Shown piece by piece: positions 23,083 to 31,202 of a DNA stretch of 44,838 nt; positions within the stretch are counted from its first letter, which is position 1; each line of letters opens with the position of its first letter. Position numbers and translations under genes: made by a program. The stretch is taken from NCBI GenBank assembly GCA_024644465.1, contig JAHEKY010000015.1:1-44838 (forward strand), in the 5' to 3' direction. The notes beneath the pieces were generated by a model that saw only the letters and a list, made by a program, of their open reading frames with translations, was not told the DNA's origin and ran no database searches. Source of the stretch: Ilumatobacteraceae bacterium. Its GTDB lineage: Bacteria > Actinomycetota > Acidimicrobiia > Acidimicrobiales > Ilumatobacteraceae.

Positions 23083-23949
23083 TCAGTGCATGTAGTCGTA
23101 GAACCCGCGGCCGGACTTGCGGCCGAGTAGACCGGCTTCGACCATCCGCGAGAGCATCGGCGGCGGGGCGTAGAGCGGCTCCTTGAACTCCTCGTACAGG
23201 CTGAGGGCGACCGCGAGCGTCGTGTCGAGCCCGATGAGGTCGGCGAGGCTGAGCGGACCCATCGGGTGGTTGCACCCCTCGACCATGCCGTGGTCGATGT
23301 CCTCGGCGGTCGCGAAGCCGGACTCCATCATCCGGATCGCCGACAAGATGTACGGGATCAGCAGCGCGTTCACGATGAACCCGGCGCGATCCTGGCTGCG
23401 GATCACGATCTTGTCGAGTGTCTCGGTCGCGAAGGAGTTCGCCCGGTCGACCGTCTCGTCGGACGTCATCAGGCTCGTGACGAGCTCGACGAGGCGGAGC
23501 ACGGGGACCGGGTTGAAGAAGTGGATGCCGACGACCTGCTCCGGGCGTCTGGTCGCGATTCCGAGCTTCATGATCGGGATCGAGCTCGTGTTGCTCGCCA
23601 GGATCGCGTCGTCTGCCTCGACGACCCGATCGAGCGTCGAGAACACGTCGACCTTCAGCGGCTCGTCCTCGATCACCGCTTCGATCACGAGCTCGCGGTC
23701 GGCCATGTCGCCGAGGTCGGTCGTGAACGACAGGCGCGCGGTCGTCGCCTCGCGTTCGTCCTCGGTCATCTTGTTCCGGGCGACCGCCTTGTCGAACGAG
23801 CCGAGGATCCGCTCGCGCCCGCGTTCCGCGGCTGCGGCGTCGATCTCGCGCACGATCGTGTCCATCCCCGCCCGTGCGCAGACCTCGGCGATCCCGGCGC
23901 CCATCTGGCCGCAGCCGACGACGCCGACGCGTTGCATCGCAGTACTCAC
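23083..23949 (-). CDS. 3-hydroxybutyryl-CoA (3-hydroxyacyl-CoA) dehydrogenase
   Basis: 288 residues, the usual length of the single-function enzyme. The NAD-binding loop is VGVVGCGQMGAGIAEVC near residues 8-24. NTSSIPIMKLG and GIHFFNPVPVLRLVE hold the conserved catalytic region. The C-terminal domain has GFIVNALLIPY and LIGLDTTLAV. It oxidises 3-hydroxyacyl-CoA with NAD(P), in butyrate or short fatty acid metabolism. The start is GTG 23949; ATG 23937 is an alternative 4 codons in. It is divergent from the PhoD gene across 62 bp. Confidence 0.92.
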   Translation of the reverse strand: MSTAMQRVGVVGCGQMGAGIAEVCARAGMDTIVREIDAAAAERGRERILGSFDKAVARNKMTEDEREATTARLSFTTDLGDMADRELVIEAVIEDEPLKVDVFSTLDRVVEADDAILASNTSSIPIMKLGIATRRPEQVVGIHFFNPVPVLRLVELVTSLMTSDETVDRANSFATETLDKIVIRSQDRAGFIVNALLIPYILSAIRMMESGFATAEDIDHGMVEGCNHPMGPLSLADLIGLDTTLAVALSLYEEFKEPLYAPPPMLSRMVEAGLLGRKSGRGFYDYMH

Positions 23950-24011
23950 AGTTCCGGTTCTCCCATCGATCGATCGCTCGTCAGTGCGGCGATCCTGCCA
24001 CACTTCGTCTC

Positions 24012-25610
24012 ATGCGGATGTCGCGGCGCCGGTTCCTCGCACTCTCGGCGACGGTGGTCGCGGGCTGCACGACGTCGGAAGGCGCCGGTTCCGGGCCGAC
24101 CACACCGCCGACGACCGCGCGTCCGCCGGAGACCACGGCCAGCACGACCACGACGACCACGACGACCACCACGACCACGACATCGACGACGACCACGTCG
24201 ACCGTGCCGGAGCCGGCAGAACTGCCCGAGAACCCATTCACCCTCGGCGTCGCGTCGGGGGACCCCGATGCGGCGTCGGTCGTTCTCTGGACGCGACTGA
24301 CCGGCGAGTTGCCGGCCGAAGGGGTGCCGGTCGACTGGCGGGCGACCGCCGAGGACGGCACCGAAGTCGCGAGCGGGGTGTTCACGACCGGAGCATTGCT
24401 CGGCGGGACGGTCCGCGTCGTCGCGGCGATCGATCGGCCCGTCGCCTACCAGTTCTTCACCGGCTCCTGGGCGTCGCCGGTCGGTCGAGCTGCACCGATC
24501 ACCGCCACGGACGAGCTGCGGATCGCGAGTGCTTCGTGCCAGAACTACGAGGCCGGCTTCTACGCGGCGTACGACGACCTCGCCGAGTGGACACCCGATC
24601 TGGTCGTCTTCCTCGGCGACTTCATCTACGAAGGCGATGCCCAGCCGGTGGCGGCCGGGCGGGTCCGCAGCCACGAGGGCGCCGAGCCGACCGATCTCGA
24701 TGGGTATCGAGCGCGCTATGCGACGTACCTCGGCGACCCGCAGTTGCAGGCGGCGCGCGGGGCAGCGCCGTGGATCTGCATCTGGGACGACCACGAGGTG
24801 GAGAACAACTATGCCGGCGTCGTCTCGTCGGAAGGCGCCGATCCGGTGACGTTCGCGACACGCCGCTCGGCTGCGTATCGCGCCTGGTGGGAGAACACGC
24901 CGACCCGTCTCCCGCCGCCGGACGCCGGCGTCGACTACCCGATCCACCGCGGCATCGACATCCCCGCAGCGGGGGGCGGGGACCTCGTGCGCATCTCGGT
25001 GCTCGACGGCCGCCAGTTCCGTTCCGACCAGGTCTGCGACACGACGTTCGACCTCGGTCCACCGTGCAGCGGCTGGGACGACCCCCAGCGGACGATGCTC
25101 GGCGCGGACCAGGAGGGGTGGATCGCCGACCGGTTCTCGACGACCGCCGCGCGCTGGAACTGCCTCGCGCAGCAGACGGTGCTGACCGACCTGCGCTTCG
25201 GCGAGGACGGAGCGATCCTCAACTACGACCAGTGGGACGGTTACACCCCGGCCCGCGACCGGCTCCTGGCGAACGCCCCGGACGATCTCGTCGTGCTGAC
25301 CGGCGACATCCACCTCGCGGGCATCGGCCTCGTCGGCCCCCTGGGCGCGCCGGTCGGCGTCGAGTTCGTGACGACGTCGATCTCCTCGAGCGGGAACGTG
25401 CCGCTCGATTTCCTCCCGGTCGTCGAGGGCTTCGAGAACATCGTCGCGGCCGAGCTCGAGCACCGCGGGTACACCCGCCACACGGTCACACCGGCCGCCT
25501 GGACGGCCGAGTACCGCACGGTCGACGATGTGGCCGACGCAGCGTCGGCGGTGTCGACGTGGAAGACGTTCCGCGTCGCGAACGGCGCAGCGGCCGTCAG
25601 CGAGGTCTGA
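24012..25610 (+). CDS. phoD: Tat-exported PhoD-type alkaline phosphatase/phosphodiesterase, probable lipoprotein
   Basis: 532 residues. The N-terminus has a Tat motif, SRRRFLA, followed by a lipobox ending VVAGC, so it may be a Tat lipoprotein. Next is a Thr-rich linker (about 36-70, including 13 consecutive Thr from residue 45). Then the PhoD N-domain (NPFTLGVASGDPDAASVVLW) and the metallophosphatase core follow, with VFLGDFIYEG, CIWDDHEVENNY and VLTGDIHLAG. PhoD enzymes hydrolyse phosphomonoesters and diesters using Fe/Ca. The exact substrate is open. The 31-bp palindrome copy 2 begins 2 bp after its stop. Confidence 0.92.
   Translation: MRMSRRRFLALSATVVAGCTTSEGAGSGPTTPPTTARPPETTASTTTTTTTTTTTTTSTTTTSTVPEPAELPENPFTLGVASGDPDAASVVLWTRLTGELPAEGVPVDWRATAEDGTEVASGVFTTGALLGGTVRVVAAIDRPVAYQFFTGSWASPVGRAAPITATDELRIASASCQNYEAGFYAAYDDLAEWTPDLVVFLGDFIYEGDAQPVAAGRVRSHEGAEPTDLDGYRARYATYLGDPQLQAARGAAPWICIWDDHEVENNYAGVVSSEGADPVTFATRRSAAYRAWWENTPTRLPPPDAGVDYPIHRGIDIPAAGGGDLVRISVLDGRQFRSDQVCDTTFDLGPPCSGWDDPQRTMLGADQEGWIADRFSTTAARWNCLAQQTVLTDLRFGEDGAILNYDQWDGYTPARDRLLANAPDDLVVLTGDIHLAGIGLVGPLGAPVGVEFVTTSISSSGNVPLDFLPVVEGFENIVAAELEHRGYTRHTVTPAAWTAEYRTVDDVADAASAVSTWKTFRVANGAAAVSEV
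24144..24197. repeat. ACG/ACC microsatellite encoding a poly-Thr linker
   Basis: An 18-codon block, 13 Thr then Ser then 4 Thr, made of ACG, ACC and ACA codons in the phoD linker. A slippage-prone sequence. A comparable Thr-rich tract exists in the L,D-transpeptidase gene (39209-39400). Confidence 0.85.
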
Positions 25611-25612
25611 GT

Positions 25613-25643
25613 GTCACATCTGGTGCCTGGCACCAGGTGTGAC
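25613..25643. repeat. 31-bp palindromic intergenic repeat, copy 2 of 3
   Basis: Arms GTCACATCTGGTGCC and GGCACCAGGTGTGAC flank T 25628. One position differs from perfect pairing (T opposite G), which still pairs as U-G in RNA. It fills almost the whole 35-bp gap between two convergent genes, 2 bp from each stop. It is thus a likely bidirectional transcript end. Confidence 0.88.
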
Positions 25644-25645
25644 GG

Positions 25646-27064
25646 TCAGCGTTGGAGGGACTTGGTCTGGAGGAACTCGTCGATGCCGTACGGGCCGTTC
25701 TCGCGGCCGTACCCCGACTGCTTGTACCCGCCGAACGGCGCCGCGATGTTGAACGCGCCGCCGTTGACGTCGACCGCTCCGGTGCGCATCCGGCGGGCGA
25801 CCGCCAGTGCCCGTTCCTGATCAGCCGACCAGACACCGCCCGACAGGCCGTAGTTGCTGTCGTTGGCGATCCGCACCGCGTCGTCGTCGTCCTCGTAGCC
25901 GATGATCGACAGCACGGGCCCGAAGATCTCCTCCTGCGCGATCGTCATGTCGTTGGTGACGTTCGCGAACACGGTCGGCTTGACGTAGTAGCCGGTGTCC
26001 TTGCCCTCCGGCTTGCCGAGACCGCCGGCCGCGACGACGGCACCTTCGTCGATCCCCTGCTGGATGTAGCCCTGGACGCGATCCCACTGCGCCTGGCTGA
26101 TCAGTGGTCCGAGGTGCATCCCCTCCTTGGTCGGATCGTCGACCTGGGTACCGGACACCGCGGCAGCGGCGATCTCGACCGCCTCGTCGTACCGGCTGTT
26201 CGGCACGAGCATCCGGGTGTGTGCCGTGCACGTCTGACCCGAGTTGAGGAAGCACGCGAAGACACCCTTCGGGATGACCTTCTCGAACTCGGCGTCGTCG
26301 AGCACGATATTGGCCGACTTGCCGCCCAGTTCGAGCGCCACCCGCTTGACCGTGCCGGCCGCGACTTCGGCGACGCGCTTGCCGGCGCGAGTCGAGCCGG
26401 TGAAGCTGACCATGTCGACGTCGGGATGCGCCGCGATCGCCTCGCCGACCACCGGACCGGTCCCCGTGACCAGGTTGAACACGCCTGCCGGCAACCCGAC
26501 CTCGTGCACGATCTCGGCGAGGATGTACGCGTTCAACGGCGCGATCTCGCTCGGCTTGAGCACGATCGTGCACCCCGCGGCGAGAGCGCCACCGACCTTG
26601 CAGATGATCTGGTGCAGCGGGTAGTTCCACGGCGTGATCGCGCCGACGACGCCGACCGGCTCCTTGACGACGAGGCTGTTGCCGATCTCCTCCTCGAACT
26701 CGAACGTGTCGAGCAGGGTGGCGAAGGTCTGCATGTTGCCGGCCGGGAGACCGGCCTGGATCATCGTCGACCACGTGATCGGCATCCCGACCTCGCCGGC
26801 GATCGTCTGGGCAATCTCCGCCGATCGGGCCTGGAGGGCTTCGTTCAGCCGCACGAGGAACTTCTGGCGCTCCTCGACGGGCGTCCGCGACCAGCCGTCG
26901 AACGCGGCCTTGGCGGCGGCAACGGCTTTGTCGACGTCGCTCGCCGTACCCTCCGGGATCGAACCCATGACCTGTTCGGTCGCGGCGTTGATCACGTCGA
27001 TCCGTGAGTCGCCGTCGCTCGCCACCCATGCGCCGTCGATGTAGATGTTGTCGTAGTCAGCCAT
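25646..27064 (-). CDS. Aldehyde dehydrogenase (NAD(P)-dependent)
   Basis: 472 residues, full length. Landmarks: PWNYP with N147, GSTRAGKRV, the general base E245 in [13 protein letters not shown], and the nucleophile C279 in [11 protein letters not shown]. The C-terminus ends with [15 protein letters not shown]. It oxidises an aldehyde to an acid; the substrate cannot be told from sequence. ATG 27064 is preferred, with CAGACT 6 nt upstream as a weak -10 box. It is convergent with phoD. It precedes pgi on the minus strand but there is no sign of functional linkage. Confidence 0.93.
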   Translation of the reverse strand: MADYDNIYIDGAWVASDGDSRIDVINAATEQVMGSIPEGTASDVDKAVAAAKAAFDGWSRTPVEERQKFLVRLNEALQARSAEIAQTIAGEVGMPITWSTMIQAGLPAGNMQTFATLLDTFEFEEEIGNSLVVKEPVGVVGAITPWNYPLHQIICKVGGALAAGCTIVLKPSEIAPLNAYILAEIVHEVGLPAGVFNLVTGTGPVVGEAIAAHPDVDMVSFTGSTRAGKRVAEVAAGTVKRVALELGGKSANIVLDDAEFEKVIPKGVFACFLNSGQTCTAHTRMLVPNSRYDEAVEIAAAAVSGTQVDDPTKEGMHLGPLISQAQWDRVQGYIQQGIDEGAVVAAGGLGKPEGKDTGYYVKPTVFANVTNDMTIAQEEIFGPVLSIIGYEDDDDAVRIANDSNYGLSGGVWSADQERALAVARRMRTGAVDVNGGAFNIAAPFGGYKQSGYGRENGPYGIDEFLQTKSLQR

Positions 27065-27121
27065 GGTCGCAGTCTGGCGCATGACCGCCCGCCGGGACGA
27101 AGCGCGGCCGCTCGGGCCGGT

Positions 27122-28663
27122 TCAGCGATGGGCGCGGTACCAGCCGATCAGCGCGTTCGTGCTCGCGTCATGGGCATCCGGGCGAAGTGCGTCGACGCCG
27201 CCGGTCAACTCCGGCGTGACCTGGTTGGCGAGTTCCTTGCCGAGCTCGACGCCCCACTGGTCATAGCTGTTGACGCCCCAGATCGTGCCCTGGACGTGCA
27301 CGATGTGCTCATACAGGGCGATCAGCTGCCCGAGCACCGACGGGGTGAGTTGCTCGGCCAGGATCACGGTGTTCGGCCGGTCACCGTCGAAGTTGCGGTG
27401 GGGTTCGTCCTCGTTGCGCCGCCCGAAAGCGAGCGCCTCGGATTGCGCGATCAGGTTCGCGATCAGCAGGTCGTGGTGCTGCTGGTAGGGGTGATGGGCC
27501 TTGGCGAAGCCGATCAGGTCGACGGGGACGACGTGTGTGCCCTGGTGGATCAGTTGGTAGAACGCGTGCTGCCCGTTCGTGCCCGGCTCGCCCCAGACGA
27601 TCGGGCCGGTGTCGTGGTCGACGCGCGACCCGTCGAGGCGCACCGACTTGCCGTTCGACTCCATGTCGAGCTGCTGCAGGTACGCCGGGAAGCGCGCCAG
27701 CTCCTGGGCGTACGGAAGTACCGCCTTGGTGGCGAACCCCAACCCGTTCGTGTACCAGACGCCCAGCAGGGCCAGCAGCACCGGGGCGTTCTCGGGGAGT
27801 GGCGCGGTGCGGAAGTGCTCGTCGACCTGGTGAAAGCCATCGAGGAACTCGCGGAATGCGGCCGGCCCGATCGCGATCATGAGGGCCAGGCCGATCGCCG
27901 AGTCGACGGAGTATCGCCCACCGACCCAGTCCCAGAAGCCGAACATGTTGACGGTGTCGATGCCGAACTCGGCGACGCGCTCGGCATTCGTCGAGACGGC
28001 GACGAAGTGTTCGGCGACCGCCGCGTCGCCGAGCGCGTCGACGAGCCATGCCCGCGCGGTCCGGGCGTTCGTCAGCGTCTCGATCGTGCCGAACGTCTTG
28101 GACGCCACGACGAACAGGGTCGAGGCCGGATCGGCGTCGGCGAGCACGCCGGCGATGTCGGCCCCGTCGACGTTGGACACGAAGGAGCAGCGGATGCGGG
28201 GGTGGCGGAATGCCTGGAGCGCCTCGTACGCCATCGCGGGGCCGAGATCCGACCCCCCGATGCCGATGTTGACGACGTGCGTGATCCGGTCGTCCGCACG
28301 GACCCGGTCGGCGAACGCGCCCATCCGATCGAGGACGTCGTGAACGTCGGGCACGACGTCGTCGCCGTCGATGCGGAACTCCGATCCGCTCGGCATCCGC
28401 AACGCGACATGCCCGACGGCGCGATCCTCCGCGACGTTGATCCGCTCGCCCGCGAACATCGCGTCGCGGCGTGCCTCGACTCCGCGGTCCCGCGCCAGTT
28501 CGACCAGTGCGTCGAGCACGCCGTCGTCGATGCGGTGTTTCGAGAAGTCGATCCGCAGGTCGCCGGCGTGGGCGACATAGCGCTCGGCACGCTGCGGGTC
28601 GGTCGCGAAGAGTTCGCGGAGATGGGCGGGTGGCGCGAGATCGGCGAGGTCGGCGAGGTCCAT
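27122..28663 (-). CDS. pgi: Glucose-6-phosphate isomerase
   Basis: 513 residues. Interconverts glucose 6-phosphate and fructose 6-phosphate. Seen are the SIS-domain signature [38 protein letters not shown], the family signature around [13 protein letters not shown], and the C-terminal [17 protein letters not shown] 28663 is supported by TAACTT 7 nt upstream, which overlaps the stop codon of pgl. pgi therefore seems to have its own leaderless promoter while sitting 10 bp behind pgl. Adjacent glycolysis and pentose phosphate genes suggest coordinated sugar-phosphate use. Confidence 0.95.
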   Translation of the reverse strand: MDLADLADLAPPAHLRELFATDPQRAERYVAHAGDLRIDFSKHRIDDGVLDALVELARDRGVEARRDAMFAGERINVAEDRAVGHVALRMPSGSEFRIDGDDVVPDVHDVLDRMGAFADRVRADDRITHVVNIGIGGSDLGPAMAYEALQAFRHPRIRCSFVSNVDGADIAGVLADADPASTLFVVASKTFGTIETLTNARTARAWLVDALGDAAVAEHFVAVSTNAERVAEFGIDTVNMFGFWDWVGGRYSVDSAIGLALMIAIGPAAFREFLDGFHQVDEHFRTAPLPENAPVLLALLGVWYTNGLGFATKAVLPYAQELARFPAYLQQLDMESNGKSVRLDGSRVDHDTGPIVWGEPGTNGQHAFYQLIHQGTHVVPVDLIGFAKAHHPYQQHHDLLIANLIAQSEALAFGRRNEDEPHRNFDGDRPNTVILAEQLTPSVLGQLIALYEHIVHVQGTIWGVNSYDQWGVELGKELANQVTPELTGGVDALRPDAHDASTNALIGWYRAHR

Positions 28664-28670
28664 CTCGCCG

Positions 28671-28676
28671 AAGTTA
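28671..28676 (-). promoter_or_regulatory. -10 box, leaderless type (pgi), overlapping the pgl stop
   Basis: TAACTT on the minus strand, 7 nt before ATG 28663. The TAA stop of pgl forms its first three bases. Confidence 0.5.
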
Positions 28677-29399
28677 CCGGCGGCGGACGGTCGCCGCCGC
28701 GGCGTCGGCAGCACCGAGCTCGATCATCCTGGCGGCGGGCGGGTCGAGGAACAGCGTCGTGCCGGACCGGCGGACGGCCGTCGCGGGCATCGACGCGTCT
28801 CGGTCGAGCCAGCGGCGCACGACGCCGGCCTTGTCGGCGCCGGCGACGAGGAACAGCCTGCTGCGGGCGGCATTGATCGGGCCCCGCGTGAGCGTCATCC
28901 GACCGTGCCCGTTGAAGTTGCCGACCATCGCCACCCGTGTCGGCCGGTGCACGACGTCCGCGTCGTCGTGCGGTCGGGGCGGCCACGACGCGGTGTGCCC
29001 GTCGCTGCCGAGCCCGAGGTGGACGGCGTCGAACCGGTCCGGCAGGCCGTCGGCGTAGCGCATCGAGGCCGCGGCGAGGCCATCGCCGGTCACGGGCATC
29101 AGCTCCGTCGCGGCCGGCACGAACCACAGCTGGCTCGCGTTGCGGTCCGGGTGGCCGTCCCCCACGATTCGCTCGTCGACCTGCCAGATCGTCACCCGAT
29201 CCCACTCGAGGTCTTCATGGACGAACGCCGCGAGCATCGACGGCGCCGACGAGCCACCGCTGACGGCGAGTGACGCTCGCCCGCGTCGGCGGATGGCGGC
29301 CCGGACCCGGATCGCGAGCGATCGAGCGACGTCACCGGCAGGGTCGTCGGAAACGCGGACGGCCACGGTGCCGCAACGGACGACGCGGGCACGGTTCAT
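28674..29399 (-). CDS. pgl: 6-phosphogluconolactonase
   Basis: 241 residues, NagB/RpiA-like fold. [14 protein letters not shown] near 48-61 is the phosphate loop, [13 protein letters not shown] holds the VDER-type site, and the hallmark [15 protein letters not shown] is near 146-160. It hydrolyses 6-phosphogluconolactone in the oxidative pentose phosphate pathway. Zwf and Gnd are not in the window. ATG 29399 is supported by TATCGT 7 nt upstream. It is divergent from the rarD-like gene and followed by pgi after 10 bp. Confidence 0.9.
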   Translation of the reverse strand: MNRARVVRCGTVAVRVSDDPAGDVARSLAIRVRAAIRRRGRASLAVSGGSSAPSMLAAFVHEDLEWDRVTIWQVDERIVGDGHPDRNASQLWFVPAATELMPVTGDGLAAASMRYADGLPDRFDAVHLGLGSDGHTASWPPRPHDDADVVHRPTRVAMVGNFNGHGRMTLTRGPINAARSRLFLVAGADKAGVVRRWLDRDASMPATAVRRSGTTLFLDPPAARMIELGAADAAAATVRRR

Positions 29400-29406
29400 C
29401 GCGGCG

Positions 29407-29412
29407 ACGATA
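29407..29412 (-). promoter_or_regulatory. -10 box, leaderless type (pgl)
   Basis: TATCGT on the minus strand, 7 nt before ATG 29399. Confidence 0.5.
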
Positions 29413-29456
29413 GGCGACCGCGGCGCGAGGGCCGAGTCGATCGGCGATCGGGGGCG

Positions 29457-29462
29457 TACCGT
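29457..29462 (+). promoter_or_regulatory. -10 box, leaderless type (rarD-like)
   Basis: TACCGT, 7 nt before ATG 29470. Confidence 0.5.
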
Positions 29463-29469
29463 TCCCGGC

Positions 29470-30432
29470 ATGACCGACGGGCAGATGCCGACGGGCGACG
29501 TCACGTCCGCCCGCGCGCCGGACACCGGGGGCAGCGTCGAGCGCGGCGTCCAGGTCGGAGTCGCGGCGTATCTCATCTGGGGATTCCTCACCATCTACTG
29601 GAAGCAGCTGAGCGCGTTCGACGCCGTCGAGCTGATCGGTTGGCGGATGTTGACCGCAGCGGTCGTGATGGCGCTGCTGACGACGGCGCGCCGCTCGTGG
29701 CCGCCACTGCTCGCGTCGTTCCGCGATCGGGGCACCCTCGCGCGGCTCGTCCTCGCAGCGTTGCTGTTGACCGTCAACTGGGGCAGCTACGTCTGGGCGG
29801 TCGTCAACGACCGCGTGATCGAGACCGCACTCGGGTACTTCATCGCACCGCTCGCGACGATGGCGATCGGCGTGACCGTCCTGCACGAGCGACCGACGGC
29901 AGCGCAACGGTTCGCGTTCGTCTGTGCGTCGTGCGCCGTCGTGATCCTGACGTTCTCCTACGGGCGGCCGCCGTGGATCGCGCTCGTCCTCGCCGGCACG
30001 TGGAGCCTCTACGGGCTCACCAAGCGCAGCGTCGCCCTCGGCCCGGTGGCGAGCCTGTCCGGCGAGACGTTCGTGCTGTTCGTCCCCGCCGTGGCCATCG
30101 TCGCGATCAGCTCGACACACTCCGGCAGCGTCGTGTCGGCCGCCAGCGGTGTCGAGTGGGGCTTCGCGCTCGGGACCGGGCTGATCACCGCGATCCCGCT
30201 GACGTTGTTCGCGTCTGCGGCGCAGTCGATCCCGTTCACGTTGCTGGGGCCGCTCAACCTGCTCGTCCCGGTGATCAACTTCGGGCTCGGCTGGGCCCTG
30301 TACGGCGAACCGATGCCGATCGGCCGGTTCGTCGGGTTCGCGTTCGTCTGGCTCGCGCTGCTCGTCGTGATGGCCGAACGGGTGCGGTCCGGTCGGCGGC
30401 ACCAGACGGCCGGCCTCGCAGCTGTAACGTGA
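29470..30432 (+). CDS. rarD: RarD-like EamA-family permease
   Basis: 320 residues with about ten membrane segments in two EamA halves. RarD hallmarks are GVAAYLIWGFLTIYWKQL, ELIGWRML, LLTVNWGSYVWAVVNDRVIE, ALGYFIAPL and SLYGLTKR. The family has inner-membrane transporters of small metabolites. RarD itself was named from chloramphenicol sensitivity, but its substrate is uncertain. The first 25 residues are a polar extension. ATG 29470 is supported by a TANNNT box 7 nt upstream. The stop overlaps a GTG that could start the next gene. Confidence 0.9.
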   Translation: MTDGQMPTGDVTSARAPDTGGSVERGVQVGVAAYLIWGFLTIYWKQLSAFDAVELIGWRMLTAAVVMALLTTARRSWPPLLASFRDRGTLARLVLAALLLTVNWGSYVWAVVNDRVIETALGYFIAPLATMAIGVTVLHERPTAAQRFAFVCASCAVVILTFSYGRPPWIALVLAGTWSLYGLTKRSVALGPVASLSGETFVLFVPAVAIVAISSTHSGSVVSAASGVEWGFALGTGLITAIPLTLFASAAQSIPFTLLGPLNLLVPVINFGLGWALYGEPMPIGRFVGFAFVWLALLVVMAERVRSGRRHQTAGLAAVT

Positions 30433-30437
30433 CGCGA

Positions 30438-30731
30438 ATGCAGCCCCGCCACCGCATGGCAACCGTCGTCGCGGCCGCATCCTCCCTGCTCGGGGCGTGC
30501 TTCACGACGACGGCCGACTTCAAGCGCGACGCCGAGACCTTCATCGAGGAACAGGTCGCTCCCGAACTCGGCACGACGTTCCAGTCGGTGACTTGCATGC
30601 AGCCGGTCGACCAGGAGGTCGGCACGACGTTCACGTGTTCGGCGCTCGACGCAGGCGGCGGCGTGTGGGAGTTCGACAACCTGATCGACGCCCCGGGCGA
30701 GTTCACCGTGAACATCTCCCGAAGCCCGTGA
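30438..30731 (+). CDS. Small lipoprotein, DUF4333-like
   Basis: 97 residues. A signal sequence with lipobox ends LLGAC, near residue 21. The rest is about 75 residues with two further Cys (VTCMQP, FTCSAL) spaced like the conserved pair of DUF4333 domains of actinobacterial secreted proteins. The GTG at 30429 (GTGA overlap with the rarD-like stop) would add three residues and is an equal candidate. Neither start has a clear ribosome binding site. Likely co-transcribed with the permease; function unknown. Confidence 0.7.
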   Translation: MQPRHRMATVVAAASSLLGACFTTTADFKRDAETFIEEQVAPELGTTFQSVTCMQPVDQEVGTTFTCSALDAGGGVWEFDNLIDAPGEFTVNISRSP

Positions 30732-30775
30732 GACGATTCCGCGCACCGGCCCCGAAACGGCGATGGGTGAAATTG

Positions 30776-30794
30776 CCGCCGCGCTGCGCGGCGG
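30776..30794. terminator. GC-rich hairpin after the DUF4333-like gene
   Basis: CCGCCGCGC-T-GCGCGGCGG, perfect 9-bp arms, 45 bp after the stop and 47 bp before the next ATG. No T-run. Either a terminator or a leader hairpin of the next gene. Confidence 0.45.
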
Positions 30795-30840
30795 ATCTGT
30801 CACGATGCAGCCAATGACCGTGATCAAGAAGGGAACCTCC

Positions 30841-31113
30841 ATGAAGAAGACCTGCACGATCCTGCTCGTACTCGGCGCAGTCGCGAGCTGCGGTGGTGGT
30901 GTCGATCGGGAGGGCAGCCGCGATCTGTTCATCTCCCAGATCGAGTCCGCGACCGGCTTCACCGCCGATGCCGACTGCGTCGATGCGGTGCTCGACGAGT
31001 ACAGCGACGACGAGTTGAAGGACTTCGACAAGGAGGAGAACCAGGACTCCGCCGAGTTCGATGAGTTCTCGAACAAGCTGATCGAGTGCGTCGACCTGAC
31101 CAGCGGCGAGTAA
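30841..31113 (+). CDS. Small acidic lipoprotein
   Basis: 90 residues. MKKTCTILLVLGAVASCGGG is a lipoprotein signal with the lipid-anchored Cys near 17. The mature part is strongly acidic, with DEYSDDELKDFDKEENQDSA, and has two more Cys that could form a disulfide (ADCVDAV and LIECVDL). ATG 30841 has a GAAGGGA ribosome binding site about 6 nt upstream. An ATG at 30814 would add nine residues. Family not recognised. Confidence 0.75.
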   Translation: MKKTCTILLVLGAVASCGGGVDREGSRDLFISQIESATGFTADADCVDAVLDEYSDDELKDFDKEENQDSAEFDEFSNKLIECVDLTSGE

Positions 31114-31140
31114 CCCGACCCGCCGCCACCCCTGACGCGA

Positions 31141-31174
31141 ACTGGCCGGCGACTCCGAGGAGTCGCCGGCCAGT
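31141..31174. terminator. Strong intrinsic terminator, probably bidirectional
   Basis: Perfect 16-bp arms, ACTGGCCGGCGACTCC and GGAGTCGCCGGCCAGT, around GA, followed by GTCGTTTT. It lies between the small lipoprotein stop and the convergent substrate-binding protein stop. Three 8-bp direct repeats (TTCAGGTG, TTCAAGTG, TTCAGGTC) follow at 31181-31204, running into the stop codon of the latter. Confidence 0.85.
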
Positions 31175-31202
31175 GTCGTTTTCAGGTGTTCAAGTGTTCA
31201 GG

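Noticed and set aside
23183-25642. An 819-codon plus-strand frame across the dehydrogenase and phoD
   Set aside because: It runs antisense to one real gene and out of frame through another, with no domain.
27128-28876. A 582-codon frame antisense to pgi
   Set aside because: Shadow of pgi; composition is typical of antisense GC-rich DNA.
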